Shown piece by piece: positions 52,325 to 63,365 of a stretch of DNA of 64,000 nucleotides. The position numbers and the translations under genes were made by a program. The DNA comes from Isoetes taiwanensis. Its lineage: Eukaryota > Streptophyta > Lycopodiopsida > Isoetales > Isoetaceae. The notes beneath the pieces are model-generated. The model was not told the origin of the DNA, did no database searches, and saw only the letters and a list, made by a program, of their open reading frames with translations. The stretch's first letter is position 1. Every line of letters begins with the position of its first letter. The stretch is taken from positions 252,001-316,000 of the forward strand of contig JAJEKV010000319.1 of the NCBI GenBank assembly GCA_021234155.1. Direction: 5' to 3'.

Positions 52325-54030
52325 ATGTCTGCTCGTGCTTTCACTCCTGAAGAACTCCTTTGCCAAACGGCGGCTCGATTGGAGTGCCATCAGCGTCGCG
52401 AAGCTGCTCGAGACATGTACGACACTAATTATGATATTGAGGAAGGCCGCGTCCGCTCAAGAGCTCAGTCGGCACTGTCTACCCGTGTTCATTCTCGCCC
52501 AGGGTCTCTCCCTGTGTGTAAGCATTGCTCTCAACCCCAGTCGCCACATCATACACCGGTCCAGCCCACTCCTCATTATTTTCAAACTCCCGAAAGCACC
52601 TATATTCATATCCCCTCAGGTCATACCCCTCTGCCTTCGCAACCTTCTTCTCCCCCTGCAGGGATGGGCTATCCACATGTCTCTTTTGGCCCTCCCCACG
52701 TCCATGAATATCAGACCTCCCCATCTTTTCAGCATGCCCTCCCTGTCTACAATCTTACTGATCTCAAGCTTAATGAGGAGGGCTCCTATGGTCCTTCGCC
52801 ACACGATGCTCTCTCTCTGGCCCTCCGGGTTTTTCTGTTCCTATGCCGCCTTGTTTCTAGCCCACGGCCCGCTTATGCTCCACCCGTATATGTGCAAGCT
52901 CCACCTCCATCTCCTGTTCAAAATCTTAAGCTGACGTATCCCACCTTCGGAAATACTAAAGGGAAGCCTCTGGATCAAAGTGCACAAGCTCACATGGAGG
53001 AATTTGAGGCGTTGGCTATCCTCAATGGCCACGCTCAACCTCAACTCAAGTTCCACATTTTTTCCACCACGCTGCGAGGCGCCCCTCATCAGTGGCTCGC
53101 GGCCAACAAAAGCCATTGGAAACAAAACTGGCAAGAGATGAAGACTGCGTTTCTCTCCCATTATGGCACCATGGACGATGATCAACTACTGCTGAAGCAA
53201 CTCAATGATCTTCAGCAACAACCCACGGAGTCTGCGCGTGATTTTGCAGATCGCCTTCACATTCTGGTCAGCAAGCTCCAGGAGTACCCCACGCAAAGCC
53301 AGATTCTTGTCTGGTTTCTGCAAGGCCTTCCTCCTGCCATTCTCTCATGACCGAGTACCTGCGTCCCAAGACTTTGGAGCAGGCTATCGAATTAGTCAAC
53401 TACTCAGTCAATGTCTCCTCACGAGGTGTTGCCCTCACGAAACTACCTTTCATGCCTCCCATCATGGTTCCTCAGAATGCGGTTCAGCCTCAACAATCTG
53501 CCCCTCAATGCACTCAAATCTGGTGTCACATCTGTAAATATCAAGGTCATCTTGCCAATGAGTGCAACTCTACCAATGGTCCTCCTCATTGTAAACGGTG
53601 CAACATGTGCAATCATGCCACTGAAGAGTGTACACGTTCACATCCTACACCCTTCAAACAGAAAATAGTTTTCCAGGTGCAAACCACGCCACAGCAGCAA
53701 CAATTGTATCCGCCTCAACAATATCAACAAGCTCAACAACCGCAACAATCTAGGGGTCAAGGCCCCCATCAACCTTTTGATCATTCCAAGGCTCAGTGTT
53801 ATCACTGCCAAGAATGGGGTCATACCACCACGGCATGCCCTCAGCTTCCTCAAGTCCAAGTTCAACTTCCAGGTACAAATCAAACTGCATCAGTCCGACT
53901 CACGACTTATCAATTATGGGTCGCCAATGGGAAACAAGGCCCATGCCCTGTTCTGAGGAAGCCACCACGGCCACCTCAACAACAGCGCCCTCAGCAAGCA
54001 GCGTCGTCCTCTACTCCTCTGGATCAATAA
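52325..54030 (+). pseudogene. gypsy element 2 Gag
   Basis: ATG at 52325 (MSARAFTPEELLCQTAARLE). A Pro/Ser-rich N-terminal half is followed by a capsid-like region (YPTFGNTKGKPLDQSAQAHM, FSTTLRGAPHQWLAANKSHW) up to 53350, where a frameshift leads into 53347-54030. That part has three CX2CX4HX4C knuckles: CHICKYQGHLANEC (53527), CKRCNMCNHATEEC (53595) and CYHCQEWGHTTTAC (53798), within Gln-rich sequence. Frame ends at TAA 54028, where CAA is expected. Three knuckles are more than the one usual in gypsy Gag. Confidence 0.88.
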
Positions 54031-55527
54031 CCTCAAGAAGAAATTTATCAGGCTCTCAATCCTCCAGTGCAGCAGTCCAATTGGGTTGGTTTGGTTTCTC
54101 GCCAGACCAGGGCCTCACGTCCCTTGACTATCATACCTCACGACACGCAACCCGCGTTTGCTGTCGACACGATTCCACATGAGGACAAAAAAAAGGTCCA
54201 TTTTGCACCTGATCTAGATAAACTCATGCCCCATGTCATGCCCAAGGTGCGACAGAGTATTCTCAAGCTCATGCAAGCTGCTGAAAGCCGCACGCTTGCC
54301 AATGTTCATGCCACCACGCGTGCTCAGCAGCGTCAGGAGACACCTTCCTCGTCCAAAAGCCCACACTCTCAGCCGTATCCCAATATTACTGCAGAGATGG
54401 AGCTTCTCAAGGAGGTTTCTGCTTCCTTGCCTCAGACTCCTACCCCTTTGAATCCTGCTGATCCATTTTCTCATGTTCCCTTGGAACTTCAAGAAGAGCT
54501 CGCCAAAATCAAGATTCCCTTGCGCCTTGTCACTATTCTCAAGCTCTGTCCTGCTCTCAAAGAACAATTGCCCCTACCCACTGTTTTGGTAGGCGCGGTG
54601 GCAACTTTAACCCCCACGGTGCATGCCATGATGGGCAATCAACAGATCAATCACGTCCAAATTGATGGAGGTAGTGCTGTCAATCTCATTATAGATAAAC
54701 TTTAGAAGCAATTGGGCATCAAGCAACTCTATCGTGCCCCCTATGACATCAAGTTGGCTAATGGCCATATCACGCGCCCTCAAGGCATCACCCCTCTTCT
54801 CCACATCAGTATTGGTGATCTCAAATTCCCCTTGGAATTTGGTGTTTGGAAAGCTAGTCAAGATCCAGGTGATTATGAAATGCTGGTTGGACGTCCCTTT
54901 CTCCGCCAGGCTAAGAGCATTCATTATTGGGCCACGGATCAACTCGTCATCACTGATGGCACTCTCAATGCCACTATAGATTTAGAAACGGGCAAGTTAA
55001 TCTCTGTTGAACATGCTGAACCCTCGCTTTTTGATAGTGATTCTGAAGAGGCTCAAAACATTTATCAGGTTCAGGCTCCACCTGCAAATCTTCCTCTCTC
55101 CTCCTACCCTGAATATGCAGATCCTTGGGGTGATACGACTCTTGATTAGGACCAGGCTGTGGCAGCTCTGCTTGACCCTTACCTGGCTCCTTGCAATCGC
55201 ATTCAACGCGTTGATCATTTTTCCGACACAGAAACTCCTTCTGAGATTGTGGATGTTCATGCTGTCATGAAGCAACCTTTGCTTGATGATACTCAGCAGC
55301 ATCTTTTCTTTACTTCACAAAATGCTGCACCTCTGGTGATGCTTCAACCACCTACTCATGTTGTTAAGGACACAGAGGTTGTCCCACACATTCAAACTTC
55401 TGAGGTGGAAGTTGTAGATGTTGGTGACAATCAACCAGTTCGCTTGGCTGTCAATCTTTTGCCAACTTATAAAGCTCGTGCTATCACTTTGTTCAAAAAA
55501 TTCAAACATATATTTGCATGGAGATAG
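54031..55527 (+). pseudogene. gypsy element 2 protease and linker to RT
   Basis: Continues the Gag-Pol frame: QSNWVGLVSRQTRASRPLTI, then VQIDGGSAVNLIIDKL near 54656, where TAG replaces the expected Trp codon (kept in element 1). YDIKLANGHITRPQG and MLVGRPFLRQAKSIHYWATD follow. Further stops lie at 55147 (TAG for CAG) and 55525. The DGGS aspartic protease signature is intact, but the frame is not. Confidence 0.85.
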
Positions 55528-56582
55528 AAAGGCCTTCGGGGTATAAAAAAAGAGTTAGGGAAACTGACCATTCCCACCGAACCTGATGCACGCCCAATCT
55601 AGCAACGATAGTACAGGCTCAACCCCAACTATCGTGACTGCGTCAAAGCCGAAATCGACAAGCTTTTGGCTGCCGGCTTGATTTATGAGGTCAAACATTC
55701 TGAGTAGGTGAGCCCCATTGTCATCGCTCTCAAGCACAATGGAAAAATCCGAGTTTGCGTGGACTATAGGAAATTAAATCAGGCCACGGAAAGAGATCAT
55801 TTCCCGCTACCCTTCACAGACCATGTCCTGGAAGAGGTTGCTGGTCACGAGATGTACTCCTTCATGGATGGCTTTTCAGGGTACAATCAAATCTCCATCA
55901 AACAAGAAGATCAACTCAAAACCACTTTCACCACGCCGTGGGGCATTTTGCCTACAAGGAGGTCCCTTTTGGGCTATCAAACTCTCCACCCACATTTCAA
56001 CGCATCATGCTTTCTGTATTTCAAGACTATATGAAAGAAAGTCCCTTTCTCCAAATCTTTCAAGATGATTTCTCAGCCTACAGCTCCATGGATGATCACC
56101 TGGAGAAGTTAGAGCTGGTTTTTCAAAAATGTGATGAGTCAGGTATCAGTCTCAGTCTAGAGAAATGCACCTTCTGTGTCACCTCAGGTGTTCTTTTGGG
56201 TCATGTAGTTAGTAAAGAAGGAATCACCACGGATACTGCCAAAATCAGTTGCGTGCTGAAGGCCCATGCACCGTCCAATATTAAAGAGACACGCTCCTTC
56301 CTGGGTAAGGTCAATTACTATGCCACCTTCATTCCTGGACTCGCTGCCATTGCTGATCCCATTCATAAACTCATGGGTGACGAATCCTCTTGGGCTTGGA
56401 ATCCCCAGGTGGAGGCAGCCTTCCAGAAGCTGAAGCTTTTGCTTACTCAAGCACCGGTACTTATTCCCCCTCAATGGGACAAGCCCTTTCATGTTCATGT
56501 GGATGTCTCGGCTTTTGCTATAGGCGTTGTTCTCTCTCAAGCATATGATGAGCACACGAACACCATCTGCTATGCCAGCTGA
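55528..56582 (+). pseudogene. gypsy element 2 reverse transcriptase
   Basis: KIRVCVDYRKLNQATERDHF at 55744, YSFMDGFSGYNQI and then a frameshift near 55945. In the new frame: FAYKEVPFGLSNSPPTFQRI, LQIFQDDFSAYSS near 56055 (active-site FQDD kept) and LGKVNYYATFIPGLAAIADP. RNase H starts with PFHVHVDVSAFAIGVVLSQA and breaks at a TGA at 56580. A stop also replaces Trp at 55703 (VKHSE-stop-VSPIV; element 1 has SEWMSPIV). Confidence 0.88.
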
Positions 56583-58203
56583 AAACTCAATTCTGCGGAG
56601 CGCAATTATTCTGCCACAGAGCGTGAAGCACTGGGCTTAGTTTTCCGTGTCCAACGCTTCCGTCATTATTTGTTGGGAAGCAAGATCAAGTTTTTCGTCG
56701 ATCATCAAGCTCTTCTCTATTTGATCAACAAAGCCACACCCACGGGTCGCATTGCTCGTTGGGTCCTGCTTTTGCAAGAGTTCGCTCCCTTCGAAATTAT
56801 TCACAAGGCAGGAAAATCTCATGTTGTGCCTGATTATCTCTCACGCATCCACACAGATGATCTGTCCACTAGTGTTTCTGATGTTTTTCCAGACGCCCAA
56901 CTGTTCTTGGTCACAGCCACGCTACATTGGTTTCATGACTATCAGCAATATCTCCTCTCTGGAGCCTTTCCGTCAGAGGATCCCTCGCTCCCTCTAGAAA
57001 AGCTTCACTCACGCCGTCGACAGTTCCTCCGTGAGGTCCGTGACTATACCATGGTTGCGGGCCATTTCTACAAACGAGGCAAAGACATGGTTCTGCGACG
57101 ATGTGTTCTCCCTCATGAAGTGCCCAAAATTGTTCGACAAGCGCATGAAGGCCTTGGTGGTGGCCATTTCAGTGGTGACACCACGGCACGCAAAATTCTT
57201 CTTGTAGGCTACTTTTGGCCCACGCTCTTCAAGGATGCCCACGCTCATGCCCGCACGTGTGATGTCTGTCAGCATGTAGGTCGGCCCATGGCCCGTGACA
57301 CTCTACCTTTGACTCCCGTTGCCACCCCGCTACCTTTCAGCAAGTGGGGTATGGAGTTTGTGGGGCCCATAGATCCTCCTGCGCGGCACACTCCTGCCCG
57401 CTACATTTTGGTTCTCACAGATTATGCCACAAAATGGGCGGAGGCCTGCGCACTTCCTGACACCACTGCTGTACGGACAAAGTTCTTTACACGCATATCA
57501 TTACGCATTTTGGTTGTCTCACAGAACTCGTCAGTGATCGAGGAGTTCATTTTGTCAATCACACTATCAAGGAGTTGACGGATTATTTGCATATTCATCA
57601 CAGAAAAAGCACAGCTTATTATCCTTAAGGAAATGGTTTGGCTGAAAGCACAAGACTGCCATTACTATTCTAAAGAAAATATGTGATGCTTCTCGCACGG
57701 ATTGGCAAGACAAATTACCTACTGTTCTCTGGGCTTACAACACGAGCTTTAAAATTGCTACTTGCCACACTCATTTCAAGTTGGTTTATGGCCAAGAGGC
57801 TCTGATCATGCCTTTTGAATATGTTCTTCCAGCTCTTCGTTTTCAATTGACCACAGTGCATAATCCACCTACAACGCTTCAAGAACGAGTTTATCAACTA
57901 GAACAGTTAGATGAACTTCGCCGAGATGCTTATCTTCGTGTTCTTACTGGGCAACAATTGCGAAAATCATGGCATAACAAACATCTCAAAACAAAGACCT
58001 TTAAAGAAGGAGATTTGGTTCTACTTTACGACTCCAGATACAAAAAATTTCGGTGGCTTGGTCCTTATCAAATTCTTCAAGTGGTGCAACCAAGTGTTTT
58101 CAAACTCGCTGAGTTAGATGGCACACTATTACCTACTCTAGGTAATGGCTTTCGCCTCAAACTTTTTCACACAGATGCAACAATAGATCATTCCGACAAA
58201 TAG
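56583..58203 (+). pseudogene. gypsy element 2 RNase H C-terminal half and integrase
   Basis: RNase H continues with RHYLLGSKIKFFVDHQALLY and ends near VVPDYLSRIH (56820). Integrase: zinc region HEGLGGGHF...TCDVCQ (57150-57270, HHCC), core start KWGMEFVGPI near 57345 where many integrases have Asp, then ILVLTDYATKWAEACALPDT. After a frameshift comes LVSDRGVHF near 57525 with the second Asp, a TAA within AYYP-stop-GNGLAES near 57630, and a C-terminal part from 57781 (YGQEALIMPFEYVLPALRF, then GPYQILQVVQPSVFKL) to TAG 58203. This whole domain is deleted in element 1. Confidence 0.88.
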
Positions 58204-58312
58204 GATACTCATTCAGACTCAGAACACAGTGAGTAGAAGGATATTTATATTATATATGGCGAGAAAAACAAAATTTGGGCATTGCCCATATATCTTCGCT
58301 ATGGGTTGAGCC

Positions 58313-58495
58313 CTATTTACAAAATCCTACATTAAAGGGGACCCCTACTCCAGGTTTGGAGCAGAGGTCACACGGAGGATGTGGTAGAGGCACTGCTCGT
58401 GGTCCTAGCACAGGGTGAATGACCATCAGAGCGTTCATCTTTGCAGTAATCCACTCGTTGCAGTTCCGGGGCATAGTGCACTCGCTGTCCATCAT
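58313..58495 (-). CDS. Antisense accessory ORF of the gypsy family, shortened copy (60 aa)
   Basis: Minus-strand ATG at 58495 starts MMDSECTMPRNCNEW and shares ECTMP, C, EW, TA and MNAL with the element 1 antisense ORF. After MNALMVIHP an internal deletion and frame change relative to element 1 alter the C-terminal part (PCDLCSKPGVGV), ending at TAG 58313. It has a TATATAAAG box 35 bp upstream. The start region is the conserved part, consistent with a real but decayed gene. Confidence 0.5.
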   Translation of the reverse strand: MMDSECTMPRNCNEWITAKMNALMVIHPVLGPRAVPLPHPPCDLCSKPGVGVPFNVGFCK

Positions 58496-58529
58496 CGCCA
58501 ACTGGTGTCTTTTGCTCGCCCATTGCTTG

Positions 58530-58538
58530 CTTTATATA
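58530..58538 (-). promoter_or_regulatory. TATA box of antisense ORF, element 2
   Basis: TATATAAAG on the minus strand, upstream of ATG 58495. It has the same word and a similar distance as in element 1. Confidence 0.6.
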
Positions 58539-58599
58539 GACATACTGCCTAAAGCCTTGCCAACGTGGACCAATCACATTTTAGCTAACGCGGTTGCAT

Positions 58600-59020
58600 G
58601 CAACGCACCTTCTAATTCAAGATTCCCTTATCCAGCCACAAATCTAGTCATGGTACAATCTGCCACCCATTTTTATGATGTTCGACTCTCGAGTTGCCTG
58701 TATTAATTGTTATTCCTTCATAGTACGCCCGTCTGCCATTATTACTCATACCTTCACCAAGCTGTCACATCCCACCGTTCATCCTTGTTCATCTCCACCG
58801 TTCCCTTGCTCTTCCCTTACCGCTTGGGGACTTAGCCAAATTTTTGCCTCCCAGTCGACTCTTTCAGATCTGCTGCCATCTGGCACTATCAACGCCTAAG
58901 CTTCCACACCTCAAATACCTTTCCTAAACAACCGCGCGCCCTAAAACTTTTTGCATCTCTTTCGTCCTCCGTCTTCTGCTCTCCGTCCTCCGCTTTCTTT
59001 CCTTCTCTTTGATCCTCGCC
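58600..59020. other. Spacer between antisense and sense accessory ORFs (gypsy element 2)
   Basis: Pyrimidine-rich on the plus strand (CTTCTGCTCTCCGTCCTCCG near 58970), leading into the sense ATG at 59021. The equivalent in element 1 is 29218-29700. The two start sites face away from each other, so this spacer could act as a bidirectional promoter. No further feature is recognised. Confidence 0.4.
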
Positions 59021-62020
59021 ATGGCTGCTTCACCTAAGTTCCCTACTCTTCAAGTTACTGTCCCCAGGGATCCGGCTCTTTTCGAGTTGGTGGTCTACTC
59101 CCACTCTTAGAGATCCTTTGGAAGGTGCCAGTCGAGAAGTTGCAGAACGCACAGGGTTATTTGAGTTCTCTAGGCAAGAACTTCCTGCCCCAAATCCGCT
59201 TCAACTCAGGCGGTTTGTCACCCATCTGGTCAAAACCAACGAAGGCTATCTGACAGAGGTTCATCAGACTCGTATTCTCATCACTCCGGCTCTTCTAGCC
59301 CAGGTATTTCAATTGCGTATCCACATCCCTTCTTTAAATTGGACTGCTTTACAGGATTAGGATGTCATCAAATATGGCCAAACTTCTTATGCGGCCACCA
59401 CTCATAAGCTCACCAATATTGCCAAACCCCATGAAGGCTTTGTGAAGTTTTTGTGGCGCAAGTTCTATGGGTACTCCATCAAGAACACCACATCAACAAA
59501 TAATTCTTTCATGCTGCCATCATGGCCATTCACTCTCAGCATCCCATTGATTGGCCCCAGATTTTGATCCATCGGTTGTGTTATGAAGTTGATCGCATCC
59601 GGCACTCTCCCGCCTCTGGTCTGGAATCTGCCATGGGTGCTCACATGCAAGCCATCATGAATAATTGTCTCCCAGCTCCCAGTCAACTTTCTCTCACTCA
59701 TCTGGACACTACCTCTCAAGCCTCCACTCATCAACCCTCAAACATAATCTCTGCTGTCAAAACCCTCCAGGTTGAAACATCCCGTCCACAACCATCTTCT
59801 TCTCCCCCTCGTGTGCCACAAAGAGAACCCATCATCAATGTTCCCTCTTCTCAGTCCACAGAAATTCAAAATTCCCGCTCTCAGCAAGTCTCTCAAAATA
59901 CCCCATCTGCCCGACCACACCAGTCATTACAAGTTCAACCCTTGCAAGCTCCTCTGTCCAGACGCGCCCTCTATCAGTATCAACAGGATGTTCAAAGAAT
60001 GTATGCTCAAACTTCAAGACTCTCAGGAACACTTTATGGATGGGATCCAATATTACATGGATTCTACGGATGCTCTTCACCATGATCTTCAGGCTGCCAC
60101 CACACAGGTTCAATCTCTCGAAGGCAGTCTTCAAAATAAGCACGCTGCTCTCTTACAGACCCGTGAGGCTCTCCAGGCCGAACAAGAAAGGACCACCACG
60201 CTCGCCGATCAGTAAGGTCAGTTGCAGACCACCATTCAAGAACTTCTGGCTAAACTCCAGGATAAGGATAAGCTCCTTACTGATCTTCAGACCTTATATA
60301 CAGATCTCTCCACAGATTACAACAATCAGCTCCAACAGGTTGCCCTCAGAGATGATCGCATATCTCTTCTAGAAAGCCAAGTCCCAACACTTTAGACTCA
60401 GGTCACGACTTTACAGGCTCGGGTTGTTGAAGCTCAAAAGCAGAAGTTGATCGATAACACAGAAATTGCAAGTCTTCAGCTTCAGCTCTCTACTCAAGGC
60501 CCTTCATCTTCACAGGCCACGCACTCACACCGAAAAATCCGTGATCAGTCCTGTCTCCTCGCAGACAAAGATAACAAAATCCGTGACTTAGAACATCAGG
60601 TCCACCAAGCTCTCTAGTCTGCTGAAGAAGCTCAGAGTCAACACGAGACCTACCTGCAGCTTGCTCTGACAATTCCAAGGGATTACTCCACTCCCTTAAG
60701 TTATTTAGACTATGTAGTCTCACGCCGTCATCTTTTCCTTCTGAAATGGTACTCAGCAAACGGCAAGATTCATGAGCCCCTCAGCAGCGCCGATCTTCTC
60801 ACTATATGGCCGGATCTCTCCATTGAAGATAAAGGTCTTTTCTGTGCTCTCTTGGTTTATGGTCTTCTCACCTGTGATGATCCTGAATTCTTCATTTTTC
60901 GTGTTGTCCAGCCAATGGCCTACGTCATTCATGATTTCTATCTAGCTGATACCATGGACAAGTTTGATGATGGGCCAAACCGTGTATTCAGTGGCAATGA
61001 CCTTGCTCAATGGCTGTTGTTGCCAGAGAACAAATACTTGCAGGATCCCACTCAAGCCACCACCTTCAAAGGGAAGTATATGCCAGAGCTTGCTCATCAC
61101 CTTCCTCTCTGGATTGCAGAGACTCTGCAACAAGTTCGTAAAAACTTATCAGAAAACATGGGTATTTCGGGTGTATCTGCACAGCCATACTGTCCCCACA
61201 GAATGGGTCTCTCCTCCAGTGCACACTATGCTTCCATGTTCCAACTAGGAGCAATGGTGTCAAACCTTGGATGCTAATCTAGTTCCGAATTCTGAGAGCA
61301 GGCTCAGAAGCCCACAATGCAGCCCCAACCAGATACTCATCCGTATGCATCTCTGGGGGCGCCACCACGCCGTCGCTATCTCACTTCTGACTGACGTCTC
61401 CCATTTTGGACCAAGGTTCTGGAAGGACACGTCGATTGGACTCCAGCTCAGATTTCCACCGATCTTCGGTGGGATCCACGATTTGTTCATCGCTCTGTAT
61501 GGCAAGAAGGTGATACCTTGGAACACAACAGCAACTGGATCTACATCCCTAATGAAAGAGGCTGGCAGACGCCTACCCACGCTGTCTGGGGTCTCACCCA
61601 ATTTTTGGAGCGTGCTGCCACCTCCCCGAATCCTTCAGTTCACCGTCAAGCCAGTTTTCGTGCTGCTTTGAAGTGCCTTCTGTTCTGTTCTTTTGCACGG
61701 TAAGTGCCCTATTTATTATTTTAATCCGAATGCAAGTGCCAGTGCTTTTGGCCTTCAGACCTATCTTCTGATGGAATGCCAGTATGTTCTTGCGGAGGCT
61801 CACCGTGCCCTTGAAGACATGGTGCAGTCTGGTTTCCTCATTGACGCCACTCCGGCAATTGATCTCAATACTCCTGAGGCTCTTAAGGAACGGCAAGAAC
61901 TCATCACGACATATCACTCAAGGTCACGCCCACATAGTCGATAAGATGACTTCTCTACAGCTGGTTTCCCGCCTCCTGAATCTATTCCATCTTTTCTCTC
62001 CACTGAGAGTCATTTGGTGG
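59021..62020 (+). pseudogene. Sense accessory ORF of the gypsy family, coiled-coil protein (frameshifted)
   Basis: ATG 59021 (MAASPKFPTLQVTVPRDPAL), homologous to 29217-26262 of element 1. It has an N-terminal region with RQELPAPNPLQLRRFVTHLV (59180), a Pro/Gln/Ser-rich linker, a long coiled coil from about 60020 to 60460 (ALHHDLQAATTQVQSLEGSL, QTTIQELLAKLQDKDKLLTD), then RRHLFLLKWYSANG, WPDLSIEDKGLF, VVQPMAYVIHDFYLAD and near the end MECQYVLAEAHRALEDMV. In-frame stops occur at 59358, 60213, 60394 and 60617, several as TAG or TAA for Gln codons. The family function is unknown to me. Its preservation of long blocks between two diverged copies argues for past selection. Confidence 0.75.
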
Positions 62021-62027
62021 GGAGGAG
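62016..62027 (+). promoter_or_regulatory. gypsy element 2 polypurine tract
   Basis: GGTGGGGAGGAG immediately before the 3' LTR. Confidence 0.85.
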
Positions 62028-62593
62028 TGGTAGTCCTGTACGTCCAGGTACAGGACTATTCATGAAGACCACGGAGCAGGGCGGGAATAAGGCACAAGGT
62101 CAACCATCGGGAAGTAGACCCCCGCCGAAGACCACGCCAAAGACCATGCCAAAGACCACATCGAAGAAGAGACAGAGAACAGATAAATGACGGTCCTGCA
62201 GAAGTACAGTCCATAACTAGCGTGATTCCAAGCACATAAAGAAGGCACTGCCAGATTCCGAAAAATCAGGCTTTGATCCAGGAGTTGGTAACGAGATCTG
62301 CCAAACACTTATTTTGGGCCCAAGGCCGTTGTACTATATATATGAGCATAGGTAGAACTCAGTTTTTAGATGAGTTTCAGTCCTTGTCTCTAGTTTTTTC
62401 TCTCGATTTCCGAGAGCTCATGTACACTCAGTGATATCAAGGAAGTCTTATTTTCTTCACTGTTTGTTGTTTGTTTGTTTCTTTCTGTTCCTTTGCAAAA
62501 CCCGCGTGACACTCAGCCAGGATTCTCCTGTTTGATCCAAGGGTCCTCACGAAAGGCTGTCTTACAGGAGATCCCGAACCCAGACCCTAAACA
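62028..62593 (+). repeat. gypsy element 2, 3' LTR
   Basis: Starts TGGTAGTCC (TGTTAGTCC in the 5' LTR), has the hairpin at 62031-62058 and ends CCCTAAACA. It shows scattered substitutions and small indels relative to the 5' LTR. Confidence 0.92.
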
Positions 62594-62950
62594 AGGATCA
62601 TTTGGCAGGTGGTATAAGCAGTTGCGGTCATAAGACCCTATGGATTTTTGAGTTGAAAGTGCTGGATTTTCGAGAATCACATTAGCGGAGCCAATAAATT
62701 CATATCTAAGAAAGTGGTTTCTTTTATATTAAATTATGAAAATCATAGCTAAGTGACCTTTATAAATAATCTTGTGAAGTTCGCTTGCATTGACATTAGA
62801 GTAGTGGTTCTAGCATTCTACATCGACTTATTTGGGTTGTTAAGTTTTCATCACTTGTTTCTCCAACATGGTATTGGAAGAATTGGCAAGGGAAGTACAT
62901 GTCGGAAGTATGGTAAGTTTATATTTATGGATTTAACAGAAAGACTATAA
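62594..62950 (+). repeat. Long LTR, plus copy, continuation after gypsy element 2
   Basis: Resumes the sequence interrupted at 51716 and is the inverse complement of 48830-48900, 48705-48756 and 38281-38035 in the minus copy. Homology fades near 62950 (GGATTTAACAGAAAGACT). Confidence 0.82.
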
Positions 62951-63365
62951 AGATGTACTGGAGGCTTTGGTGGTCTGTGTCCAATTGAAACTTTCTACCC
63001 AACAAATAATGCCTCAAGACCCTTAGGGATGCAGAGGCAGCTTTGGGATCCCCACTTAGCCACGAGTACTAACCCCTTTGAGTGCATACAGTGATTGAGC
63101 AAGGTGGTGCTCGGGCCAGTAGTAGCGGTACTGCTCCAGATCGTGGATGAGTTTGGAAGTTTCTAGAAGAGAAAGCTTTCGCTTGGTGTTAAACTTATAT
63201 TCATTTTAGATGTTATTTCCCTAGAAATTAATTATGTGATAATTGATGGATTATTCCCAATTAATTTTGGAAGATTAAACTCTTCACCAATACTAGCGCT
63301 ATTGTAAATTTGAAGGCTGAGATTTATTGCACGACTTACCACTGCCGTGATTGGTCATGTTTTGA
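62951..63365. other. Sequence between LTR copy and purine block 3, unassigned
   Basis: No gene recognised. The last 50 bp (GAGATTTATTGCACG, GTGATTGGTCATG, ATCTCTTAAGGGGAAAG) match the entry into purine block 1 at 36680-36735. Confidence 0.5.

Larger units (their letters stand above)
51717..62593 (+). mobile_element. Ty3/gypsy (Tat-like) element 2, complete ends, disabled
   Basis: A 10,877-bp element with the 5-bp duplication AGGAT (51712-51716 and 62594-62598). LTRs are 561 bp (51717-52277) and 566 bp (62028-62593). Same family as element 1 but in plus orientation, and it still has integrase. Order: primer-binding site, gag, protease, RT, RNase H, integrase, antisense ORF, sense accessory ORF, polypurine tract. 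Multiple in-frame stops and frameshifts prevent function. It is inserted into the plus copy of the long LTR. Confidence 0.95.

Noticed and set aside
62951-63365. Remainder of the plus LTR copy up to its CGTCACA end
   Set aside because: No match to 37596-38030 can be seen beyond 62950, so the end of this LTR copy is lost or diverged.
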